Below, in pieces: positions 33,970-42,084 of a DNA stretch of 64,000 nt. The translations under genes and the position numbers were made by a program. Within the stretch, counting starts at the first letter, position 1. Each line of letters starts with the position of its first letter. The notes below the pieces were generated by a model. The model had not been told where the DNA came from. It was given only the letters and a program-made list of their open reading frames with translations, and made no database searches. This stretch comes from Rhodococcoides kyotonense (lineage in GTDB: Bacteria > Actinomycetota > Actinomycetes > Mycobacteriales > Mycobacteriaceae): the NCBI RefSeq assembly GCF_900188125.1, contig NZ_FZOW01000025.1, forward strand, positions 1-64,000, written 5' to 3'.

Positions 33970-34860
33970 ATGGACATCGGTGTGGTCGATCTTCTGTCCC
34001 CGAACGCGCCGTCGGAGCTCGTGACCAGTGTCCACGAGACAGGGTTCGCTGTCCTCAAGAACTCCCCGATTCCGTCGGATCTGGTCGAGGCAATCTACCG
34101 CGAGTGGGAAGACTTCTTTCGGGGTGAGGCAAAGTTCGGATACCGGTTCTCCCAGGACAAGCAGGACGGCTACTTCGCGAGACCGGTGCCCGGCGACCAG
34201 CCCTCGGAGGGCGCGATGGTAAATGGCCGCGACGACAAAGAGTTCTTCCACGTCTTCCCCTGGGGCCGGTTCCCGGTCGAGGTGAGCGGTCGAGCAATTG
34301 AATACCGCAAGCTCGCGATGAGCTTGGGTGCCAGCCTTCTGCAATTGCTCGGCGACGGGGCCCCGAAGTCTGTAGCGGCGAAATTCCCGATGCCGTTGGC
34401 CCAGACGCTTGTTGGCGGCAACGAGCAGACTCTCCTGCGGATACTGCGCTATCCGCCATTGGGCGATGACCGGACTCCGAGCGCGATGCGTGCCGGCGCA
34501 CACAAGGACACCAATCTGCTCACCATCCTTGCCTGTGGCAGCGCACCGGGCCTGCAGGTGCGGGTCGGTACGACGTGGCACGAGGTTCCGTGGGACCCTT
34601 CCAGCCTCGTGGTAAACGGCGGCGTCATGCTTGAGCTACTCAGCGGCGGCTTCTACCCGGCGATCGCCCACCGTGTAGCAGCGCCAACCGGTAAGGCAGG
34701 GATGACGCCGCGGATGTCGATGCCACTTTTTCTCCACCCGGCGCCCGGCGTGGTCATCGACGGGACTCAGACGGCGGCCGAGTACTTGAACAGGCGGCTG
34801 GCCACCACATACGGCATCCGAAGTCATCCCGTGACCCGGACGAACTCAGCTTCGTCGTAG
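33970..34860 (+). CDS. 2-oxoglutarate/Fe(II) oxygenase, isopenicillin-N-synthase-like
   Basis: A 296-residue protein. The N-terminal segment (LVTSVHETGFAVLKNSPIP) matches the DIOX_N opening. The iron triad is HxD in RAGAHKDTNLLTIL and His in AIAHRVAAP, and PRMSMPLFLHP supplies the 2-oxoglutarate/RxS motif. It would hydroxylate or cyclise a small molecule with O2. Its 3' end overlaps the convergent nucleotidyltransferase gene by 37 bases. Confidence 0.85.
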   Translation: MDIGVVDLLSPNAPSELVTSVHETGFAVLKNSPIPSDLVEAIYREWEDFFRGEAKFGYRFSQDKQDGYFARPVPGDQPSEGAMVNGRDDKEFFHVFPWGRFPVEVSGRAIEYRKLAMSLGASLLQLLGDGAPKSVAAKFPMPLAQTLVGGNEQTLLRILRYPPLGDDRTPSAMRAGAHKDTNLLTILACGSAPGLQVRVGTTWHEVPWDPSSLVVNGGVMLELLSGGFYPAIAHRVAAPTGKAGMTPRMSMPLFLHPAPGVVIDGTQTAAEYLNRRLATTYGIRSHPVTRTNSASS

Positions 34861-36200
34861 GCCGCCATCGCCTCGGACCGGATCGCCTGCCGCGCACTTC
34901 TGTTCCGAGAGACCAGCTTAAGAACGTACGATCCTGCTCCGCCATGACGCAGGTAGCTGACGACCGACCTCAGCGTCTGGCTGTCCGCAACGGGACAACA
35001 TGCCACGGCCATCAGCGCGCCGCCGGTCTCCGACGCGTCGCGTGCGGTCAACGCTTTTGTGAGGATCCCGACGTCACCGCACGTAACATCGGGACGGGTA
35101 ACTAAACTCCATGCTCCGAGCGCTAGGACAGTCGATGCGTCGTCTGGGCATGCCTCGACCGCACACTCAAGAGCAGCGGGGACGTTACGGGACGGCGATG
35201 CAACGAGCTCGGCTAGGGCGGACGCGGACCGGTGCCGTCGGACGGTCTGCTCGATCACCAGGTCGACTGCTGCCTCCACCTCGCGTCGCGCATGCAAGTA
35301 GGCACCAGTGAATATTTTGGCATCCGAATGGCCAAGGGGACGGAGACGCTGTTCGCACAGGGCGAAGATCGTATCCAAGCTGCGCGGGGAGACGTATCGC
35401 TGCCGTACGTCGCCCGTCGCGTCAAACGTGGAGATGGCGGCATTCTTCACGACCTGGATCAGGTCGAGCGAACGGTACGGTCCAATTAGCCCGAGCTGCT
35501 CCTCGGCTGACGCGACGCCGTCTATGAACTCGGGTCCGGCTTCTCGGGATGCAGGCATCAAGCCGGTTCTGATGCGGTTGTAGAAGTTGAAGAACAGGGT
35601 TGTACGGGACGAACCACTGCTGTATTTGACGTTCGGCCCATGCACGGTTCGCTTGTCGAGAAAATCGAAGTGGCGGTAATAAAAGTGCTCGGCGATCATG
35701 TTCGCGTGCTGCCGGTCGTAGGTGTTTGTCAAGGCGAGGATTCTGGTGACTTCGTCACCGACGGATGACTGACATAGGGCGCGGCCGTCGATGAACTGGT
35801 TGAGGTCGATCAGTGTCCGGTCCGCGAGAAGTAACAGCCGCTGGCATGAGATCGACCCTGTCTCGACCTGGTCGAAGCCAGCTATGGCGGGGATTGTGGG
35901 GAGGGTCTGGTCTCGTCGTGTCGGTTCTGCGCCGACGGCGAAAAGATCAAGATCGGAGTTGGGGAGCATCTCGCGCCGGCCGAGCGACCCGCCCGCCCAC
36001 ACGGCGTATTCCGGGCGTGCTGGCACGAGGGCGCGGAGGTAGGAGTCAGTCAGGGCACCCATGTCGTCCATGGCGGTGGTAGCTGGGTAGGTCGGTTCGG
36101 TGAACAAGCGGTGCGCTATCGCCCGCCGTCGACCGGAGAACTCGCCTGCCTCGAAAGTGTGCGTTGGCCTATAGGTGTCTAGCTTCGAGTGGACCGTCAC
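34824..36200 (-). CDS. GlnD-like (DUF294-type) nucleotidyltransferase with helical C terminus
   Basis: A 458-residue protein from GTG 36200. Residues 66-90 hold the polymerase-beta-type active site GGSLGRREMLPNSDLDLF, giving GS and DxD metal ligands, in the manner of GlnD and DUF294 signalling nucleotidyltransferases. The remaining ~350 residues are helical, with HEAT-like repeats near the C terminus (TVLALGAWSLVTRPDV then VVSYLRHGGAGSYV). No HD or ACT domain is evident. It overlaps the upstream nucleotidyltransferase by four bases, so the two are made together. Confidence 0.75.
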   Translation of the reverse strand: MTVHSKLDTYRPTHTFEAGEFSGRRRAIAHRLFTEPTYPATTAMDDMGALTDSYLRALVPARPEYAVWAGGSLGRREMLPNSDLDLFAVGAEPTRRDQTLPTIPAIAGFDQVETGSISCQRLLLLADRTLIDLNQFIDGRALCQSSVGDEVTRILALTNTYDRQHANMIAEHFYYRHFDFLDKRTVHGPNVKYSSGSSRTTLFFNFYNRIRTGLMPASREAGPEFIDGVASAEEQLGLIGPYRSLDLIQVVKNAAISTFDATGDVRQRYVSPRSLDTIFALCEQRLRPLGHSDAKIFTGAYLHARREVEAAVDLVIEQTVRRHRSASALAELVASPSRNVPAALECAVEACPDDASTVLALGAWSLVTRPDVTCGDVGILTKALTARDASETGGALMAVACCPVADSQTLRSVVSYLRHGGAGSYVLKLVSRNRSARQAIRSEAMAAYDEAEFVRVTG

Positions 36201-36940
36201 GGCCAGGTCTCCGACAAGGTTCCTGTCGCCTGGCCGTCAATCGTGTCGAAGATGCGGTCAAGCTCGACGACGACGAGCGCACGATCGGCGATGTCGATCC
36301 GGTCGGTGTAGTCGCTCGCGCGCTGCAGGACCGCGCACGCCTGAGGAGGGAGGATCTGGTTGGCAAGGGCGACTAGGTCCCTGTTCGGTGTCTGTGCCAT
36401 TTCGGCCAGGTCCAATAGACCGGCATGGACAAGGAGGTCCTTCGCCAGCTTCATCACGTACTTGTTGAACTGCGCGTCGCCCGGATTTCCCTGACCCAAG
36501 GCCATCACGCGCAAACGTCCCAGGTACTCCCGGATGGTGAACCGAAGTGAAGACCGCACAGCGTCCGGCGGCAGATTTCCGCGCAGCGATGCGTATACAT
36601 CGCTGCCGTGCAACACGCGCCCGCTCGCGAGCACTGGGACGAAAAACGGACCTTTGGTGCCGTCCTGAAAATCTAGGTCGCCGGAATCGTCCCAGATGTC
36701 CTTCAGATACAGAATGCTCAGGTCGAGTCCTGAGAAGCCGGCCAGCACATGAGCAAGGGCCATCGTGGCGAGTACGTCAGGCTCGTCCAAGATCACCTGG
36801 ATGTCCAGGTCCGATCCCGAGTGGAGGTCCAGGCCGTGGCTGTGCGACCCGATCCAGATAACCGACACGAGCCGGGCAGCGATGTCCGAGTCGGACGCGA
36901 TGGCTGCGGCGAGGCTCGCGACCGTTGCCTCGGCGCTCAC
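36197..36940 (-). CDS. MNT-type nucleotidyltransferase
   Basis: A 247-residue protein from GTG 36940 with GAGAGGAG ten bases upstream; it overlaps the phosphatase stop as GTGA. The active-site motif WIGSHSHGLDLHSGSDLDIQVI is near residues 28-50. The C-terminal half is helical and resembles HEPN-like or kanamycin-nucleotidyltransferase-like helices (FNKYVMKLAKDLLVHAG). It may act on a small molecule or on RNA/protein. Being the middle gene of a three-gene operon with a phosphatase suggests linked activation and clean-up of a nucleotidylated compound. Confidence 0.75.
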   Translation of the reverse strand: MSAEATVASLAAAIASDSDIAARLVSVIWIGSHSHGLDLHSGSDLDIQVILDEPDVLATMALAHVLAGFSGLDLSILYLKDIWDDSGDLDFQDGTKGPFFVPVLASGRVLHGSDVYASLRGNLPPDAVRSSLRFTIREYLGRLRVMALGQGNPGDAQFNKYVMKLAKDLLVHAGLLDLAEMAQTPNRDLVALANQILPPQACAVLQRASDYTDRIDIADRALVVVELDRIFDTIDGQATGTLSETWP

Positions 36941-37626
36941 GGGATGCTCCTCTCGGCGGTGCGACGGGTGAACGCCTCGTCGGCAGTGAGTGCGAGGAAT
37001 TCGCACCGCCACATCCGGTCAGCGCCACTGCTGACCAGTGTGACGGAGCAGTTTGAGGGCTTGGTTGCGTAGGTTTGCGCGTGTGTCCAGCCGCGAAGTC
37101 TGGAGACAAGCGCCCGGACGGCACCGCCGTGGGTGAACGCCAGGACAGGGCCGGGCCCAGGCGGCGGAAACGGAACAGTGAGGCTGTCGAGCCATTCGAG
37201 CATCCGTGTCGCGACGTCGTTCATGGACTCGCCGCCCGGCGGTCGGAAGTCTTTGCCCGACCGAGCGATCTGAGCAAGTACCTCGTCGTCGAAGGTCAGG
37301 CTCGCGACGCGTCCAAACCACGCGCCAACGTCCTGCTCGTGGAGGGCAGCTTCCTCGACCACCTCGGCACCGGACCCGGTCAGCCCAGCTGCCTGGAGCG
37401 CGAGGTCGGCGGTTGACCGCGCCCGGACCGTTGGCGATGAGTACACGGCTGCAGGGAGGAGACCTGCCTTACTTAACGAGACACCAACCCGCCTCGCCTG
37501 GTCGACTCCGGAACTGACGAGGGGGCTGCTCTCGCAGCGTCCGAGGATCGTGTTACTGGTCGCATTCGACTCAGACCGACCGTGGCGGACGAGGTAGACG
37601 TCCAGTTTGGGCTCCCTATCAGTCAA
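36937..37626 (-). CDS. Histidine phosphatase (phosphoglycerate-mutase-like)
   Basis: A 229-residue protein from TTG 37626. YLVRHGRSESN carries the catalytic RHG. A second arginine (SSPTVRARSTADLAL), the acid HEQDVGAWFG and the distal His in VLAFTHGGAVRAL complete the 2H-phosphatase pocket. It removes phosphate from a sugar phosphate or similar metabolite. It starts the operon with two nucleotidyltransferases. Confidence 0.85.
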   Translation of the reverse strand: MTDREPKLDVYLVRHGRSESNATSNTILGRCESSPLVSSGVDQARRVGVSLSKAGLLPAAVYSSPTVRARSTADLALQAAGLTGSGAEVVEEAALHEQDVGAWFGRVASLTFDDEVLAQIARSGKDFRPPGGESMNDVATRMLEWLDSLTVPFPPPGPGPVLAFTHGGAVRALVSRLRGWTHAQTYATKPSNCSVTLVSSGADRMWRCEFLALTADEAFTRRTAERSIP

Positions 37627-37722
37627 GACTCAGCCTCGCGGGACCCAAAGCTGGAAGGGCCCCGGGCGGCACGATTCTAGAGGAGACTGCTCGCTTCGGG
37701 TCGGCTCGTGCAAGTCGAGGGC

Positions 37723-38676
37723 TCAGGGCCCGGCGTCGCCGAAGTGCGGGGCGGCGAATACGCTTTTGAGCTCTGGTTCATTGCAACGGTCGATGTCGAA
37801 CGGGGCCGGTGCCTCGCCGCCGAACCACGGCGCGGTCATCCAGGTCAGGACGACGTCGCGCGTTCGGGCGGCCGTGACTGGAGTGGCGGCGTGCATCAGG
37901 GCTTCAGAGAAGAACAGGATGCTCCCGGCGCTTACCGAGGGCTGGACGACAATCGCGGTCGGTGCCAATTCGGCATACGTGCCTGGCCGGAGGTGGGTGC
38001 CGTCGAGGAACGCAGTGGCACCGAGCTCGGCCCCCGACGTGGTGAGGTAGGCCGCAACGACGACTGCCTGAGATGTCAAATGGGTGCCTGATGTCCCGGG
38101 ATGTCGGATGATCGAGTCTGGTGCAAAGTCGCGGTGCCAGTCCCAGGTAGACGGGTCGGCGAGCCGGTCGGGGTGCAGCGCTGTATGGGGATGGATGGTG
38201 GTCCTTAGGGCAATGCAGTGACGGAGGCGGGGCCTGTGTCCGACGAGCTGTCGGCACGCCGCGACCAGCCCCGGGACGCGGAACAGGTCGAGGAAAGCGG
38301 CCGAACGCAGATGAGGCTCGCTGAGCCCCTGCAGACCGTTGTCGGACTGCCAGGGAGTGACGTGTGAGAACGTCTCGTCCATCTCGCCGCGTAGGCGCTC
38401 GCACAGCGGTAACGGGACGACGCCGACGGCTACGACCCACCCGTGCTTGGAGAAGTGTGAGAGGTCTGTCTCGGACAGGTAAAAACCGTCCGCACGTCCT
38501 TTGGGTCCAGGCACTGCACTCCATCTCGGTCGCGCCCCATTGTGTGGTGCGGACTGTGCGCTGACGGATTGTTGTCCGAAGTCACGATAGCCGTGCTGCG
38601 GGTCGAGGGGCATGATTGGCCCGGGTGACGCGGAATATACGTGTTCAAGCGGGGCGGCGGTCACCCGGTCGGACAT
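37723..38676 (-). CDS. Phytanoyl-CoA dioxygenase (PhyH)-family oxygenase
   Basis: A 317-residue protein from ATG 38676 with GAGGA upstream. PhyH landmarks: HFSKHGWVVAVGVVP near the N-terminal third, HxD in DWHRDFAPDS, distal His in ALMHAATPVTAAR, and the 2-oxoglutarate Arg of TRDVVLTWM. It is an Fe(II)/2-oxoglutarate hydroxylase or halogenase; the Asp in HxD argues for hydroxylation. It is divergent from the TPR gene at 38756 across about 80 bases. Confidence 0.82.
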   Translation of the reverse strand: MSDRVTAAPLEHVYSASPGPIMPLDPQHGYRDFGQQSVSAQSAPHNGARPRWSAVPGPKGRADGFYLSETDLSHFSKHGWVVAVGVVPLPLCERLRGEMDETFSHVTPWQSDNGLQGLSEPHLRSAAFLDLFRVPGLVAACRQLVGHRPRLRHCIALRTTIHPHTALHPDRLADPSTWDWHRDFAPDSIIRHPGTSGTHLTSQAVVVAAYLTTSGAELGATAFLDGTHLRPGTYAELAPTAIVVQPSVSAGSILFFSEALMHAATPVTAARTRDVVLTWMTAPWFGGEAPAPFDIDRCNEPELKSVFAAPHFGDAGP

Positions 38677-38755
38677 AGCGGGCGTCCTCGCGTGAACAAG
38701 ACGCTCTCGCGCAAGTGCGCTCGCGGCGGCTCGCGACGTTTGAGAGGACCGATGG

Positions 38756-40222
38756 GTGAAGGTGAGCGACCCGGCCGGCATGGCGGATGCGAGGACGCTA
38801 GCGAAGCGCCTCATTTTTCAATGGCAGGCGGAGCGACGCGTCGAGGATCTGCGTGCGGCAGTCGACGTCCTGCGTGAGTCGGTCTCGACCGCCGCCGACC
38901 CGGACACACGGGCCGCGTCTCGGGCCGATCTAGGCGCGGCGCTCCAGATCATGTATGAGATAGAGGGCGACAGCGTCGAAGTTGCCGTCGGCTACCTGGA
39001 CGAAGCGATCGCCAACACTCGAGACCTGATCGAGGATCTGCCCGAAGGCAGACAACAGCGCCGTCAGTTCGCGAATCTCGCGAACGCGTTGCGTGCCAAA
39101 CATGACGCCACTACTGACGCGCAGTCGGTCCTGGACGGTGTCGCTGCTGCGCGACGAAGTCTCGGTTGCGACGATCCCGCAGCCGAAATGTCTGAACGCA
39201 CCTCGAACCTCGCGCTCTTGCTACGTGCTCGCTTCGTCCGCTTCGGTGCCTTTGGCGACATCAAAGAGGCCGTCGACCTGCTGCGACAGGCCGTTCCTGC
39301 GGCTCGTCCGCAAATCCGCCACCTCATCGTGAGTAACCTCGCCGACACTCTCGCGGTGCGCGGCTACCGGTTCCAGCGTGTGGCGGACCTGACCGAAGCG
39401 GTCCACCTTTCGGAGCAGACGCTCTTCGAGCATCAACCGTACGAGCGCGGGGGTCTGCTGACGAACGCAGGACTCGCCGCGCTTGAGCTCTATCGGCTTA
39501 CCAATGAGTCACGACAGGTGCGCCGTGCCGTCTCGATGCTTGCGGCCGCGGTCGACGAGTACACGCCTGCCGTTGAGCTCAGCGCCCGGCTGGGGAACCT
39601 GTCCAAGGCACGTCGTCTGGCCTTCACTGCGAGCGCCGATCTCGGCGACCTGGATGCGGCGGTCGATCTCGCTCGCGAGGCGCTCAGCAAGGCTTCGCAA
39701 GTGCAGGATCGGGTGCAGTCCGCTGCAGGCCTCGCGCGGGCGCTGTGGGCGAGATGGGAGGTCACGACGGTCATCGCTGACGCCGAGGAGTCTATCGAAT
39801 GGCGGGCGAAGGTCGCCTCTAATGGCTCGGCGGCCCCAGGCGACCGGCTCGACTCGGCACGAGTCGCTGGTGACTGCGCGACTAGGCTTGGGCGACATGA
39901 GTCTGCTGTCGCCGCGTACAGCCTGGCGCTCGACCTGGCTACCGTCCTAGGCTTGATCGGCCTCGACCGACGCAGCGCGGAATTTGAGACAGCGCGTCTG
40001 TCTGGCCTTGCCACTGACGCGGCGGCAGCCTCGGTCGCATCAGGCGACCCGGAGAAGGCACTGTTCGAGGTCGACCGGGGCCGCGCCACACTCTGGGCTG
40101 GGCTTCGCGGACTTCGCTCACGTCTGCCGGGCGTTGGTGGGCTAGACGGCCGTGCTGACCCACGCGTGGGCCTCGTGGCTCTCGCGCACCCCAGCGAGTG
40201 TGACGTCGGCAATGGCCCGTAA
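38756..40222 (+). CDS. TPR-array protein of the TPR-CHAT type, lacking the CHAT domain
   Basis: A 488-residue all-helical protein of degenerate TPR units: LTEAVHLSEQTLFEHQPYER, then GGLLTNAGLAALELYRLTNE, and DLDAAVDLAREALSKASQVQD. The tail, SGDPEKALFEVDRGRATLWAGLRGLRSRLPG, is the segment that normally leads into a C-terminal CHAT peptidase. Instead it stops about 30 residues later. A GTG start at 38756 follows GAGAGGA; ATG 38780 is an alternative. It may be a sensor scaffold acting with the separate CHAT protein at 45757, or a truncation product. Confidence 0.75.
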   Translation: MKVSDPAGMADARTLAKRLIFQWQAERRVEDLRAAVDVLRESVSTAADPDTRAASRADLGAALQIMYEIEGDSVEVAVGYLDEAIANTRDLIEDLPEGRQQRRQFANLANALRAKHDATTDAQSVLDGVAAARRSLGCDDPAAEMSERTSNLALLLRARFVRFGAFGDIKEAVDLLRQAVPAARPQIRHLIVSNLADTLAVRGYRFQRVADLTEAVHLSEQTLFEHQPYERGGLLTNAGLAALELYRLTNESRQVRRAVSMLAAAVDEYTPAVELSARLGNLSKARRLAFTASADLGDLDAAVDLAREALSKASQVQDRVQSAAGLARALWARWEVTTVIADAEESIEWRAKVASNGSAAPGDRLDSARVAGDCATRLGRHESAVAAYSLALDLATVLGLIGLDRRSAEFETARLSGLATDAAAASVASGDPEKALFEVDRGRATLWAGLRGLRSRLPGVGGLDGRADPRVGLVALAHPSECDVGNGP

Positions 40223-40297
40223 TCCACGTCGGGATTCGCTGTGCAAAATCGCCATCCTGCGTCTCGGAGTCGGCGCGAATCACTTAGAATCCCGCCC

Positions 40298-41416
40298 ATG
40301 AATCTCAGGACTGCTCCGACTATAAGAGTCGGCGTCCTCGGTTTCGGAAGAATGGGCGCGATACACGCTGAGGCGGTCGTGGCGTCCCCAGCCGCGAGGC
40401 TCGTCGCAGTGTGCGATACGAGCGTTGCCGCGCGAGACCGGGCGGCACGACTCCATCGTGTCCCCGTCTTCGACGACCTCGCCCACTTTCTGGGCCAAAG
40501 TCTCGACGCAGTAATTATCGCGTCGAATACGCAGTACCATGCCCGCCACATCGCGGCATGCGCCGACGCCGGCGTCGCTATCTTTACCGAGAAGCCGGTC
40601 GGCCTGACGTCAGAAGAGTCCGACCGTGTTCTTGCAGCGGTCGAACGTGCCCGCGTCCCATTCCAGATCGGTTACCAGCGCCGGTGGGACGCCGGCTATC
40701 TGGAGATGAAACGGCTCATCGACGCTGGCGAAATCGGTCGACCCGTCTACCTCAAGTCGTATGGCCGTGACCCAGACGCCTCGTCGCCGGCGAACTGGGG
40801 ATTCGAGAAGAACGGCGGGCTGTTCGTAAACTGTGCCATCCACGACTACGACCTCGCCCGGTTCCTGTTTGGTCAGGAGATCCAGACCGTGAGTGCCACC
40901 GGCGCCGTCGCCGTCTACCACGGACTCGCCGAGGTCGGAGACATCGATACGTGCTCGACGACCCTGGCGCTGTCGGGTGGGGCCATAGCCGTGACTGAGT
41001 GGACTCGTTTCGCCTCTTACGGGTACGACGTCGCGGCTGAGGTTATCGGCACCGACGGCGCACTGCAGCTGGGCGGCGCACGGGCCGAGGGGCTCGCTAT
41101 ACGGCGCCGAAGCGAGGCGGCCGGGTCGGTCCTGGGCCGCTTCGGTCAAGCGTTCCGTTCGTCCATCGACGAGTTCGCGGCAGCCGTCCGCGAAGAGCGA
41201 CTGCCGAGCCCGGGTGTTCACGACGCCAGGACGGCGCTGCAGGTCGCCCTCGCAGCGCGAGAGTCGTACATGAAAGGATCAGTGACGGTGCAGGTCCCGC
41301 TCCTTAAAGCGATCAGCCCCGACAGTCGGGGCGCGGATAGTCAGGCGGGCAAGTGCCCGCTACCTCCGAGCGATGACGTCTACGTCACTGCTCGTCCTGG
41401 GTCGCCCCCTCGCTAG
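40298..41416 (+). CDS. Gfo/Idh/MocA-family dehydrogenase
   Basis: A 372-residue protein from ATG 40298. It has the Rossmann GVLGFGRMGAIHAEAV, the EKPVGL lysine motif (IFTEKPVGLTSEES), and the downstream family pattern NGGLFVNCAIHDYDLARFLFG containing the catalytic His-Asp pair. The sequence resembles inositol/3-keto-sugar-forming dehydrogenases. With the DegT aminotransferase and a phosphatase it recalls the NtdC-NtdA-NtdB logic of kanosamine synthesis (oxidise, aminate, dephosphorylate). The last ~40 residues are basic and probably disordered. Confidence 0.85.
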   Translation: MNLRTAPTIRVGVLGFGRMGAIHAEAVVASPAARLVAVCDTSVAARDRAARLHRVPVFDDLAHFLGQSLDAVIIASNTQYHARHIAACADAGVAIFTEKPVGLTSEESDRVLAAVERARVPFQIGYQRRWDAGYLEMKRLIDAGEIGRPVYLKSYGRDPDASSPANWGFEKNGGLFVNCAIHDYDLARFLFGQEIQTVSATGAVAVYHGLAEVGDIDTCSTTLALSGGAIAVTEWTRFASYGYDVAAEVIGTDGALQLGGARAEGLAIRRRSEAAGSVLGRFGQAFRSSIDEFAAAVREERLPSPGVHDARTALQVALAARESYMKGSVTVQVPLLKAISPDSRGADSQAGKCPLPPSDDVYVTARPGSPPR

Positions 41417-42084
41417 GGCTGGGTCTGGTCGCCGGAAATGCGGCGTCTTCGCCCCTTGGCGTCCGACGGTGATGTTGTAGGCGGCGGCCCGCTCCATGGT
41501 TCCCCTGGTTCGGCAAGCCATCGAAGTCTGTGATGTCGCGCGGCCCGGATTCGGTCTGGCCCGGGCGAGCCGTCTCGCGCCGACGCTCGTGCTGAGCAGG
41601 TCTTGTGATGGGACGGAGGACTGGGTGCCGATCTCGCCGGGGATCAGACGAGGCCGGCGGCGGTCTCGACCTCCTGGCGGCTGCGGTGACTCCAGCGGCG
41701 TGTCTCGATGTGGTCGCCTAGGTCGCGCGTAGCGCAACCGCGCCACCTGTGGCGGGTCCCTGCGGGTCCGGGGGCGGGTCAGCGCTGAACGCGATAGCGG
41801 TGAAACTGTCTCCTGGCAGGCGGTACAAGCAACCTGTCATGCACCGAGCATGTCGAAGTCATGCTCGGGAATGATGCGGAGCGTGATTGCCTACGGCGTC
41901 CATGCGAGTAAGTGTCCTGGTCGCCGGACAGTGGAGTTGTCATACAGTCTGCTGCAGAATGTGTTCATGATCACTAAGGCAACGAGATGAGCGACGCCCG
42001 CCGCGTTGTGCCTCGCGGCTCTGCTCGAGCAGCTGACGCGTACGCCAGGCAGGTTCGCGGGATCGCCCCGCCAACGGTCTCGGT
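41417..42084. other. Spacer with decayed coding-like sequence and a hairpin
   Basis: No intact gene. On the minus strand around 41735-41650 a frame reads GDHIETRRWSHRSRQEVETA before a stop, which looks like a gene remnant of unknown family. A hairpin CCGAGCATG/CATGCTCGG lies at 41844-41868. Confidence 0.35.
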
